The notes beneath the pieces were generated by a model that worked only from the letters and a program-made list of their open reading frames with translations, was not told the origin of the DNA and ran no database searches. Source: Bacteroides sp. (lineage in GTDB: Bacteria; Bacteroidota; Bacteroidia; Bacteroidales; Muribaculaceae). From it: DNA of 54,401 bases. The DNA is taken from NCBI GenBank assembly GCA_014801535.1, contig JAAVEA010000003.1:1-54401 (forward strand). The letters run 5' to 3'. Shown here piece by piece: positions 9,825-18,139 of the stretch (position 1 is the stretch's first letter; each line of letters opens with the position of its first letter). The translations under genes were made by a program, and so were the position numbers.

Positions 9825-9895
9825 AACCAAATTATTTTAAATTTCTCCAACCCCATTGAGTTCATTTTATGGAACGGAGTCTGAATTTACCAATG

Positions 9896-9928
9896 TTATC
9901 CGACACGGAATTACTCCGTGTCGGATAA
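9896..9928. terminator. Perfect 14-bp hairpin downstream of the periplasmic GH13 gene
   Basis: TTATCCGACACGGA (9896-9909), loop ATTAC, then the exact reverse complement (9915-9928). It lies between the end of the GH13 gene at 10101 and the start of the regulator at 9824, so it probably ends or attenuates GH13 transcription. A T-rich run follows only in the plus direction. Confidence 0.6.
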
Positions 9929-10100
9929 ATTGATTTTTAGATTTGTAAAAATAACTAAAAATCCGCATTGTGCAAAAATTATGTGTTCCTCTTAAATCAA
10001 GATTCTGCACTTTAGGCTTAACTAAATTTAATTTACCGTAACTTAACTTATTATAACCTCAGTAATTCACATTACCTTTATTTTATTTCATTCTTATATT

Positions 10101-11534
10101 TTATTTCATTCTTTCATTTTTAACATATACAGCTGCTCCGTAAGGAGGGAGAAAAAATTCCGAAGCACCTGACGTTCCCATCTCATTCCCGGTGAAAGCA
10201 TCTGAATAGTCTCCTTCTGGCAATCCTTTGGGAATATTGAATTTCTGATCTTTGTCGGAAAAATTCAACATCACAACCACATTCTCATCACCGAGCGTGC
10301 GTTTATAGGCATAAACTGCATCATCGGCCGATGTGGAGAGGTTTGTGAGAAGTCCGCTCTCTTTTCCCGTGCGCAATGCCGGCTGGGAATGCTTGATTTT
10401 GATGAGAGTCTTGATCATGTCTGCCATCTCAGGATTCGGATTGCTCCAGTCGATAGGAGTTTTCTCTGCGATTGAAACACGACCGCCTGAATTGTAATTT
10501 ATTTCCTGACCATTATATAGCAGGGGCATACCATAGACTGTGAACTGAAGCACTGTAAGCGGTCTCACATATTTATGATAGACCACATCTTCAGTGCCGC
10601 CTTGATCCTGAACCACATCATGATTTACCAGATAAACCATTCGGGAGCGTCCTTCATAAGGCTTCCTGATAGTATCTTCGGGAGCTGACGCTTCTCCGAG
10701 TGTTATACCTTCATTTGCAAGAAGTTCACAGGCAGCGCGTAATTTATCCAGATCAGGATTGTTTGCAAATCCTTTCAACACATGCTCCTGGAAATCCCAA
10801 CAATAGTTATAGTCGAAATAACCGTTCTTTACAAGCGAAGGACGGCTGGAATCTTCTGCAAGCCATGCCACACGTTTTCCGTCTTTAAGCACGCGCTCCG
10901 AAGCCTTGCGCCACAATTCAGGAGAAGGACCTGATGCATAATCGCAACGATAGCCGTCGATGTCAAATTCATCAACCCAGTACTGCATATCGGAAACCAT
11001 AGTGTCCTGCATGGCTTCGCTGTCGCGGTTAAGCTCATAGACATCTTTCCACATACCGTTGAATGGATGAACAAATTCTCCATCTTTCTTGCTGTAGAAT
11101 TCCGGGTGCGATTCAACCCATACATTATCCATAGCGGTGTGGTTTCCTACCCAGTCGAACCATATCTCCATATCGTTGTCATGGATAGTCTTCACAAGGT
11201 CGCGAAGGTCTTGCTCGGTTCCGTTGTCGGGATCGATCATCCTGTAGTTCTTGATTGCGTAAGGACTGGAATAGCTGCCCCATTTGCCGGTATCTCCCAA
11301 TTTATATATAGGCATCAGCCATACCACATCAACACCCAGCTCTTTCAGACGGGGAATCTGTGCTTCCACACCTTTAAGGTTACCCTCCGGAGAGAAGTTG
11401 CGCACAAAGACCTCATATATAACACGGTTTTCCGGCACCCGTTCCTCTTTTAATTCCGGAACGGCCGCGACTGAGACAGAAGCTGACAAAGCTACAGTCA
11501 CAGCACTCAATATTATTTCTTTACTGAACTTCAT
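10101..11534 (-). CDS. Periplasmic GH13 alpha-amylase / neopullulanase-like enzyme
   Basis: A 477-residue GH13 enzyme. ATG at 11534 is chosen; the reading frame extends only to a TTG 15 bases upstream. The signal peptide ends in ALSASVSVAA with no lipobox, so the enzyme is probably free in the periplasm, unlike the lipidated GH13 at 293. Signatures numbered from this start: WFDWVGNH at about 125-132, nucleophile Asp198 in DGYRCD, acid/base Glu227 in WLAED, and Asp306 in LVNHD. A short beta-sandwich domain C follows the barrel. Sequence and size resemble the GH13 at 293, suggesting duplication followed by different targeting. In the Sus scheme it fits a SusA-like role, cutting imported oligosaccharides. 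Confidence 0.93.
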   Translation of the reverse strand: MKFSKEIILSAVTVALSASVSVAAVPELKEERVPENRVIYEVFVRNFSPEGNLKGVEAQIPRLKELGVDVVWLMPIYKLGDTGKWGSYSSPYAIKNYRMIDPDNGTEQDLRDLVKTIHDNDMEIWFDWVGNHTAMDNVWVESHPEFYSKKDGEFVHPFNGMWKDVYELNRDSEAMQDTMVSDMQYWVDEFDIDGYRCDYASGPSPELWRKASERVLKDGKRVAWLAEDSSRPSLVKNGYFDYNYCWDFQEHVLKGFANNPDLDKLRAACELLANEGITLGEASAPEDTIRKPYEGRSRMVYLVNHDVVQDQGGTEDVVYHKYVRPLTVLQFTVYGMPLLYNGQEINYNSGGRVSIAEKTPIDWSNPNPEMADMIKTLIKIKHSQPALRTGKESGLLTNLSTSADDAVYAYKRTLGDENVVVMLNFSDKDQKFNIPKGLPEGDYSDAFTGNEMGTSGASEFFLPPYGAAVYVKNERMK

Positions 11535-11579
11535 ATAATTTCTCCGCAAACTTCACAATGTTGTTCCGAAGTTGCATTG

Positions 11580-11587
11580 CAAAATTA
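11580..11587 (-). promoter_or_regulatory. Possible -7 element of the periplasmic GH13 gene
   Basis: TAATTTTG on the minus strand, about 45 bases before the ATG at 11534. No good NTTG is found 20 bases upstream, so this is weaker than the other promoters in the window. Confidence 0.35.
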
Positions 11588-11979
11588 TAATATAAAAAAA
11601 CGGTTGTAAATAGCATCATAAGATATTCATAAAATTTCAAATATCATCTTTCTGATACTTAACACCTTCAAGATTTAAATATCAAAATCTTGTTAAACCC
11701 TCCGCACTATCCGCGAGCCATTATGGAGCGGCAGCTTTCGCTAACAGAAGATGAGTCCGATGCTCTTCTTCTGTTAAAAGACATGCCGAAAAAAATAAAC
11801 CTCAATCCGGCCTCGAGCCGAATTGAGGTTTGCTGTAGCTGCAAGCTCCTGTTACATAAAGCTTCGTATCCCGGGACTAACCCACGGATGGGATTAGTCC
11901 CTGAGAATTATTTTAATTATTATGTATCATTCCCAAATACATTAACTATTTTATTTGTGATACTTGGCAACTGCTTATA
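11588..11979. other. Non-coding stretch with three hairpins between GH13 genes
   Basis: About 390 bases without a credible gene. It holds a 10-bp perfect inverted repeat (TAACAGAAGA at 11742-11751 with its complement at 11767-11776), the terminator at 11788-11830, and a third hairpin (GGGACTAACCC at 11873-11883 with 11890-11901, one bulged base). The three hairpins would lie one after another in the 3' end of the double-GH13 transcript. The 182-codon plus-strand frame here has no supporting signal. Confidence 0.5.
11788..11830 (-). terminator. Rho-independent terminator of the double-GH13 operon
   Basis: On the minus strand a stem (AACCTCAATTCGGC paired with GCCGGATTGAGGTT, one mismatch) with a short loop is followed directly by a run of U interrupted by one A. 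It is about 150 bases after the stop codon at 11980 and is the clearest intrinsic terminator of the starch region. Confidence 0.8.
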
Positions 11980-14900
11980 TCAATTCATCTTGATGAACGC
12001 AGGAACCCAGGCTTTAACCGATACGGTGCTGCTGACGTTACCGCCGTTGATAAGATCAATGCCGGTTCCTCCAATAGAGATATTACTGTCGGTAGAACTG
12101 AAAATCACCATAACCTTGTTTCCTGTCTGTGAATCTGTCTTTGTTATAATCTCAGTAGTTCCTTGCGTTCTGCGCTCTGCTGTGCCTCTCCATAGAGCCG
12201 GATTCTCAGAGCGAGCCTTGAACACTTTGGCCACATAATCATGAACCATCTGCTCATTAGCATTGAAACCGGATATGCGACCCGATGTGCGGGCCCAGTT
12301 GTCGGGGTTTCCATTGCCGGTGGCCTTGCCGCTCTTGTCGCCGATCTCATCACCATAATATGTGCAAGTCGGGCCGGAATAGGCAGCCACAGCTGCATGG
12401 CGTGTCATAAGCCCTTTCGGATTGGAATTGATATCCACATAGTCGCCCACACGGTCGGTGTCGTGGTTGGAAAGGAAGATAGTGGGATTCACTCCCGAAT
12501 CGCGGTAGCCGCGTGAAGCCGCATCATTAGACAGGAACCATCCGGCCGAACCCACTCCGGAGCTCATGTTCACAAGATTATCCTTGCCATCGAAATCCAT
12601 TACACTCTTCAGACCATCCTGCTGAGTGGTGGTGATATTTCCGGCAGAAGTCCAGTCTTCTCCCACCATATAGGCGAGCGTGCCCCACTGTTCGCCGCGC
12701 GCCTTGCGCTCGGAAGCCACTTTCTCTGCTTCCTGACGAAGTTCTTTCCAATAGTTATGACCTCCCTGATATGCCTGATAGCACTGGTCCAGACGCCATC
12801 CGTCAACACCGCGCTCCATCCAATAGCGTATCACTTCCTTGAAATATTCAAGAGATCCCGGAAAAACAATATTCCCCGATTCTGTGCCACGCACATTAAC
12901 GGTATTGGCCTGCGTCTGAATCGTTTTCCCATTGGGAGAGGCGCTGCTCACTCCACCGTGATGACCGAACACTCCGTCAAGAATAACATATATCCCTCGA
13001 TTATGCGCCTCGCGGATTAGCTCGTCAAATTCCTCTTCCGATCCGAATTTGGGATCGACTTTGAAATAGTTGGTGCAGAAATAGCCTGTTGCCTGTAGTT
13101 TCTCACCTCCCTGACCATTGGTGGAATCAAAGATGGGAGTCATCCAGATGGCATTCATTCCAAGATCCTTTATATAGTCGAGAGAATTTATGATGCCGCG
13201 AAGGTTTCCGTTCTTGCGATGTCCGGAGGGTCCCCACATATCGCTATAGCCGGAGGCTCCGCCGTCGCCATGCTGGAAGGAGGCCACCATTATCTGGTAA
13301 ATGGAAAGCTCGCGCCAGTCGCCTGTGAGCGACACCACCGGAGTGGAGTCGTCTCGGGTGAAGGAGGTGTTAAGTGTGGATGTGCCGACAGCGTTAGTGG
13401 CTGTGATCGACATATTGCCACTCTGGCCATCGCTAAGATAACCGGCCACAGAGATATTATTGGCTCCATTGGAAAGCGAAAGTGCCTTGCCATTGAATGT
13501 TCCGGTGATAGATGTGGCGGCGTTACCGATTGTCACGACAATCGTTCCGTTACCTTTCACTGTTCCCTCTGCAGGGGAAACTGAAATAGATGGTTTCTGA
13601 GGACCATATTCTATGAGGGAATGGCTTCCGTCGGCCTTATAGGTGTGTTTGTTCACAAAAGCAAGGTCTCCACCGCCGGCCTTATCATCGTCGTTATGAG
13701 CGCCCCAGCTGATTATAATATTGGTAGGCACGCTCTTCCCGGCAGGAAGCGCCCAATAATATTTGTCGTTCTTCTTTGTCATGCGGTCGCCGGGCCATGT
13801 GCCTAATGCTGTGCAGTTCACATCGTTTTCACCCCATGCCCATATTGCCACATCCTGCTTTGATGTGTCGTCAAAATAAATATAATATTCATCTTCTGGC
13901 TCTACCGGATCAATAATTACAGACTTCTTGGTATAGGTGAAGCTCTGAACATTCGATGCACCATTATTCTCTACGTAGGTGGAGAGTGTGGTGGTGCTTG
14001 TGAATGTCAAGGGAGATGAATAAACCGGTGAAGAAGCAGTGGCGGTGCCACTTGTGGAGTAATGGATAGGCAAGCCTGCCGGGCTTACGCTCAAAGTCAC
14101 AGTGATTCCATCAGTGAATTCTGTTGAGCCGGGATTAGCTATCACTGTCGGTTTAGTGGGTGTGGGAGGAACAGGCGGATTCGGGCCATCATTGACTGTG
14201 CCGTATTCCTCTATAAGAAGCACCGGACCCGATGCTGTCATTGTGACTTTTCCACCGCTAACAGTGGCTGTGCTTGAGGTGTTATAGCCATCCATTACAC
14301 GAGTCCCCTCCGTGAAGGCATCACCTACATTGACGGTATAACTCTGGCCGTTCTGAGTGTTGAGCTTAATTGCCACAGCATTGGAGTAGCCATTTTCGGA
14401 GAATTTACGTATGTAGGTTCCATCGGAGATGGTCTGTGTGCCGGCACCGACAGCCGGATTGCGGCGACGGAATTGTCCGATTTTCTGCCAATGCTTGTTC
14501 ACATCGTTATCCACGGCATCCCAGTTGAAGTCGCCGCGTGTCACCATGCCGGGATCCCCTTTGCCGTCTACATTAGGACGCGAAGTCTCGTCGCCGTAAT
14601 ATATCTGCGCTCCACCGGGACAGAGAAGAAGCATTGTCGCCACATTCTTCTGATCGCCGGGACGGTGAAGACCGGTGTCATGGCTCGAAACATAGTTGAG
14701 CACCTGTTTGCCGCCATTGCCGTTACAGAAGTTTGCATAATATTCCCAGTCGCCTGTCGTGGGAGTACGGCCGGTGCCTCCTTCTGTTCCATTAAAGGCG
14801 AAATTGATCATCGAGTCGAATCCGCCCTGAGTGAAATATCCGGTGTCGCCATGATCCCAACCCCATGCTTCGCCTGTCATCCAGAAATCATCAGTCCAGT

Positions 14901-16278
14901 TTTTAGCATACTGATCCGCGCGGTCGCTCTGACGCCATGCTGCGAGTGCCTGCTTGCAGGCATTCTTCAGCTGATTCCAACGATTGAACTCAACATGCTT
15001 GGCCGTGTCGCAACGGAAACCATCGATACCGAAATATTCCACCCATGCAGCAAGCCAGTTGATCACGTAATCGGCGGGAGCACCCTTACCGTCAACTCGC
15101 CAGGCCTCTGCTGTGGGGAGACGATAGTTATCCCAATCTCCACCCTTCTCGGCAGCCCATTTCTTTTTGAGGAAAGGAGGTATGTTTACTGTCTGTGTCT
15201 TCTCAGTCACGACATCGGGCAAACCTGACAGCGACATAGTTTTGTCATCGCCACCGGGCACGGCAAATCCGGCACCCTGACCCCAGCTGCGGTCACCGAA
15301 TGCGCGTACGAAGCCCGACCACCAATTACCCCATTTCCCTTGGGTATCAGCATTGAAGCTCACAGGATTGGATGCAGACCACATAGTGAAGTTCCCATTG
15401 GGAACCCAGCCGGCCTGAGGAGTACCGTTGAAATTACCGAAGTCGTAATCCACGCAGTCGTCAAGAGTGCAATAGCCTGTGTGGTTGAGCACGATATCCA
15501 TTACCACGCGGATACCACGGCGGTGAGCTTCAGTAACGAAGTTGCGCATATCCTCGATAGTACCCATGTTGCGGTCCATGAATGTCCAGTCGAGAGTGTA
15601 GTAGCCATGGAAGGCATAATGGGGGAAGGCATCATCCTTACCTCCGGTCCAGCCGTGCATCTGTTCATAAGGAGCAGTTATCCAGATGGCGTTGACACCG
15701 AGATTGTCAAGGTAATCAAGTTTCTGAGTCAGACCCTTGATGTCTCCACCGTGGAATGTGGCCACATTGCTGCCACCTGCGGTCTTATGACGATGATAGC
15801 TCTCGTCGTTGGAGGTATCGCCATTATAGAAGCGATCGGTGAGAACGAAATAGATGTTGGCATTCTTCCATGTGAAATATTCGTTTCTAACCACCTGTGG
15901 CGTTGTAACCTTTATAGTATATGTCTCGGTGGAAGTTCCGCTTTTTACAGTGTAGGTGATCACATTCTCACCTGCTATCAGGCTTCCTAACGAATGATTA
16001 GTGTAGGAGCGGCCGTTGACCGTGATGTCGACCGTTGCGTCGGCCGAGGCAGGAGCGGCTGAGAATGTAGCTATTGAAGCTGCATCCTCTCCGAGTTCTA
16101 TTTCATAGTTTTTAGTCTGCTTGTTAAAGCCTCTGAGTATATTCTGACCATCTACCTTTATTTCAAGACGGTTAAGAGTGGCATCATTGGCAGCCACACC
16201 ACTTAAAGTTCCGGCTCCCATCAGAAGCGCGGCCATAACTGCCTTCAGACTTTGAAAATTATTGCTTTTCTGTTTCAT
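11980..16278 (-). CDS. Double-headed GH13 enzyme (amylopullulanase-like, two catalytic domains)
   Basis: A 1432-residue secreted protein with signal peptide (to about residue 30) and no lipobox. Domain order: cadherin-like/Ig-like sandwich (about 32-127); first GH13 barrel (about 135-690) with Asp424 in FRCD, Glu470 in TGE and Asp534 in SSHD; chitobiase-C-terminal-like sandwich (about 708-785); CBM26-like starch-binding module (about 795-890) with AIWAWGE and GTWPG; Ig-like module (about 895-975); second GH13 barrel (about 985-1430) with Asp1164 in WRLD, Glu1207 in VGED and Asp1273 in NHD. Both triads are intact. Two GH13 sites on one chain suggest paired cleavage such as alpha-1,4 plus alpha-1,6, but specificity cannot be read. 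It lies 15 bases after the GLUG/type IX gene and is probably co-transcribed with it. Confidence 0.92.
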   Translation of the reverse strand: MKQKSNNFQSLKAVMAALLMGAGTLSGVAANDATLNRLEIKVDGQNILRGFNKQTKNYEIELGEDAASIATFSAAPASADATVDITVNGRSYTNHSLGSLIAGENVITYTVKSGTSTETYTIKVTTPQVVRNEYFTWKNANIYFVLTDRFYNGDTSNDESYHRHKTAGGSNVATFHGGDIKGLTQKLDYLDNLGVNAIWITAPYEQMHGWTGGKDDAFPHYAFHGYYTLDWTFMDRNMGTIEDMRNFVTEAHRRGIRVVMDIVLNHTGYCTLDDCVDYDFGNFNGTPQAGWVPNGNFTMWSASNPVSFNADTQGKWGNWWSGFVRAFGDRSWGQGAGFAVPGGDDKTMSLSGLPDVVTEKTQTVNIPPFLKKKWAAEKGGDWDNYRLPTAEAWRVDGKGAPADYVINWLAAWVEYFGIDGFRCDTAKHVEFNRWNQLKNACKQALAAWRQSDRADQYAKNWTDDFWMTGEAWGWDHGDTGYFTQGGFDSMINFAFNGTEGGTGRTPTTGDWEYYANFCNGNGGKQVLNYVSSHDTGLHRPGDQKNVATMLLLCPGGAQIYYGDETSRPNVDGKGDPGMVTRGDFNWDAVDNDVNKHWQKIGQFRRRNPAVGAGTQTISDGTYIRKFSENGYSNAVAIKLNTQNGQSYTVNVGDAFTEGTRVMDGYNTSSTATVSGGKVTMTASGPVLLIEEYGTVNDGPNPPVPPTPTKPTVIANPGSTEFTDGITVTLSVSPAGLPIHYSTSGTATASSPVYSSPLTFTSTTTLSTYVENNGASNVQSFTYTKKSVIIDPVEPEDEYYIYFDDTSKQDVAIWAWGENDVNCTALGTWPGDRMTKKNDKYYWALPAGKSVPTNIIISWGAHNDDDKAGGGDLAFVNKHTYKADGSHSLIEYGPQKPSISVSPAEGTVKGNGTIVVTIGNAATSITGTFNGKALSLSNGANNISVAGYLSDGQSGNMSITATNAVGTSTLNTSFTRDDSTPVVSLTGDWRELSIYQIMVASFQHGDGGASGYSDMWGPSGHRKNGNLRGIINSLDYIKDLGMNAIWMTPIFDSTNGQGGEKLQATGYFCTNYFKVDPKFGSEEEFDELIREAHNRGIYVILDGVFGHHGGVSSASPNGKTIQTQANTVNVRGTESGNIVFPGSLEYFKEVIRYWMERGVDGWRLDQCYQAYQGGHNYWKELRQEAEKVASERKARGEQWGTLAYMVGEDWTSAGNITTTQQDGLKSVMDFDGKDNLVNMSSGVGSAGWFLSNDAASRGYRDSGVNPTIFLSNHDTDRVGDYVDINSNPKGLMTRHAAVAAYSGPTCTYYGDEIGDKSGKATGNGNPDNWARTSGRISGFNANEQMVHDYVAKVFKARSENPALWRGTAERRTQGTTEIITKTDSQTGNKVMVIFSSTDSNISIGGTGIDLINGGNVSSTVSVKAWVPAFIKMN

Positions 16279-16293
16279 TATGTCGGGAGGAGA

Positions 16294-17913
16294 TTATTTC
16301 TTTATTACTTTATTGATGTTCTCAATTCCGTTTGAAGTGAGCGAACGGAGAATATAGAGCCCATTGGAAAGACCGCTCAGGTCGACAACTGTCTCAGTTA
16401 CGCCTCCTGTATAATCTTTCTTCACAACCTGGCCGTTTATACCGTAGAGTACATATGACTCTATTCCATCGGATGAACTGATATGCAATTCACCATATGT
16501 AGGATTGGGGCCGATGCTGAATTCACCCTCTGTTGTCAAAGTTTCCTGCAGTGATGTGGTATAGCTGAAATAGGTGTCGGAAAGAGGACAATCCTGATTT
16601 GACAGACCGCGTAACACCGGATACTCTCTTTTCCCTTCTACTCGCCATTCCCATATATTGTTGAAATCCCAACCGGTGAGTGTTTGAAACTGAGTCGCAT
16701 CACGGAGCACATCGGCAGGTTTTGCAGATGCATGGTCACCGTGAGAGGTCCAGGACTGATGGCCGGCTGCTATGTTCTCCCAGCTGTAGTTACTCTCTAT
16801 TATATTCCGTGAATTATTGTTACCTCCGAAACGGGCCACAAAATCATTGAAAGCTGTAATTTTTGAATTAAGCGCAAGGGAATTTTTCACCGTACCATAG
16901 TTTGCTCCGACAAGTCCGCCCACATAATCGTAACCTGTAACTGAGCCTGAAGCATATGTATTGGCGATCTGTCCGCGATTTTTTCCTACGAGACCACCCG
17001 CAGCATAATCAGCAGGATTCTCCACGCTTGCTCCGGAATAACAGTTAAGGATATAGCCGGCTTCATTTTCACCTACCAGGCCTCCGACACATATGGAGCT
17101 TCCTGAAACGGTGCCCGTGGTAAAACAACATTCCACGCTACCGCCACGCAGCTGCCCCGCGAGGATACCCACATAGGTGGTTCCGGATACTCTCGCACCT
17201 GTGACACCGAGATTCTTGACCGTTCCGCCGTTTATACAAGAGAACAGACCTACAGCCGAACCCACTGAATTTGAAGTAAGGTTGAGATTCTTTATCGAAT
17301 GACCGTTGCCATCGAAAATGGCTGCAAACGGAGAACTCGTCGAACCAATACCGGAGGTCAGTGCCGAGGCGTCTATATCGGCATCCATACGGAAATAATT
17401 CTCCGATGTCCAGTCGCCCGTTGTGGAAACAAGCATCTGAAGATCCTGAGCCGTCTTTAGCACGTAGGGATCAGCGGCTGTGCCTTCTCCGCCTGAATAA
17501 GCGTCGCGGCGTCCCTGCACCACATCTACATACAGATTATCCGTCTGGCCTCCACTCGTATTCTTTGCGATGAAACCAAGTCTTGTAAGATTGGAAAGTT
17601 CTGTGTCTGTCAATCCGTAGAAAGCTTTGATATCGGAAATCGTAAAGGTATAATTTCCATTGCTTCCGGTCATCTGGAATTTTGATGTGTTGACATCATC
17701 CCATTTAAATGGCGATTTCGAACCTGAACCCAACTTGTCACACCATGTGTAACAATATACCGTTGAACCCAAATCCTGTCCTGAAATCGTTATCTCCAGC
17801 GATTTATTAGATACGGCCGGAGATGGTGTTGACGTTATCGAGACTGCCTCTGCATCAATTGATGAGCACAGTATTCCCGATAAGGCCAATAATGAAATCA
17901 ATAATTTTTTCAT
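16294..17913 (-). CDS. GLUG-repeat secreted protein with type IX sorting domain
   Basis: A 539-residue protein. ATG at 17913 is chosen because it opens the signal peptide MKKLLISLLALSGILC; the frame runs to a GTG at 17961. An N-terminal sandwich (about 24-135) is followed by GLUG-type repeats (about 195-350) with recurring VGGLVG or AGGLVG, expected to form a beta-solenoid. The C-terminus (about 465-539) has the hallmarks of a type IX secretion sorting domain: IGPNPTYGELHI, VLYGINGQVV, LSGLSNGLYILR. It should therefore be exported by PorSS and attached to the surface or released. No catalytic motif is seen. As first gene of a two-gene operon with the double GH13 enzyme it could be a surface scaffold or glucan-binding protein, which is inference. 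Confidence 0.82.
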   Translation of the reverse strand: MKKLLISLLALSGILCSSIDAEAVSITSTPSPAVSNKSLEITISGQDLGSTVYCYTWCDKLGSGSKSPFKWDDVNTSKFQMTGSNGNYTFTISDIKAFYGLTDTELSNLTRLGFIAKNTSGGQTDNLYVDVVQGRRDAYSGGEGTAADPYVLKTAQDLQMLVSTTGDWTSENYFRMDADIDASALTSGIGSTSSPFAAIFDGNGHSIKNLNLTSNSVGSAVGLFSCINGGTVKNLGVTGARVSGTTYVGILAGQLRGGSVECCFTTGTVSGSSICVGGLVGENEAGYILNCYSGASVENPADYAAGGLVGKNRGQIANTYASGSVTGYDYVGGLVGANYGTVKNSLALNSKITAFNDFVARFGGNNNSRNIIESNYSWENIAAGHQSWTSHGDHASAKPADVLRDATQFQTLTGWDFNNIWEWRVEGKREYPVLRGLSNQDCPLSDTYFSYTTSLQETLTTEGEFSIGPNPTYGELHISSSDGIESYVLYGINGQVVKKDYTGGVTETVVDLSGLSNGLYILRSLTSNGIENINKVIKK

Positions 17914-17998
17914 TGGAAACACACGTAAGAAAATTTTGATGTTTATTCCCGAATTCAACACGAATGCAGGAATGAGATTAAAAATAGTTAGCCAATTA

Positions 17999-18030
17999 CA
18001 AAATTATAACTTATTTATACCCACGACAAT
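17999..18030 (-). promoter_or_regulatory. Promoter of the GLUG/double-GH13 operon
   Basis: On the minus strand: ATTG, 20 bases, TAATTTTG. The predicted start near 17993 gives a leader of about 80 bases. It points away from the kinase promoter at 18104-18135. Confidence 0.7.
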
Positions 18031-18103
18031 TATTTTTTTATGTTCTATAACATAGTTTTATGATTTACCCTACTCTCATCCGTCACCATCATGTCATCTG
18101 GAA

Positions 18104-18135
18104 TTTGCATTATTGTCGGGAAGTGTATAATTTTG
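18104..18135 (+). promoter_or_regulatory. Promoter of the Ser/Thr kinase operon, almost on top of the start codon
   Basis: TTTG, 20 bases, TAATTTTG. The last base of the -7 element is only four bases before the ATG at 18140, so transcription would start at or within a few bases of the A of the ATG. The message may be leaderless. Confidence 0.7.
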
Positions 18136-18139
18136 AAGT

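Noticed and set aside
11690..12238. 182-codon plus-strand frame
   Set aside because: It crosses a clear minus-strand terminator and the 3' end of the double GH13 gene; composition is not protein-like.
14473..15228. Long plus-strand frame inside the double GH13 gene
   Set aside because: Antisense shadow of a strongly conserved catalytic region.
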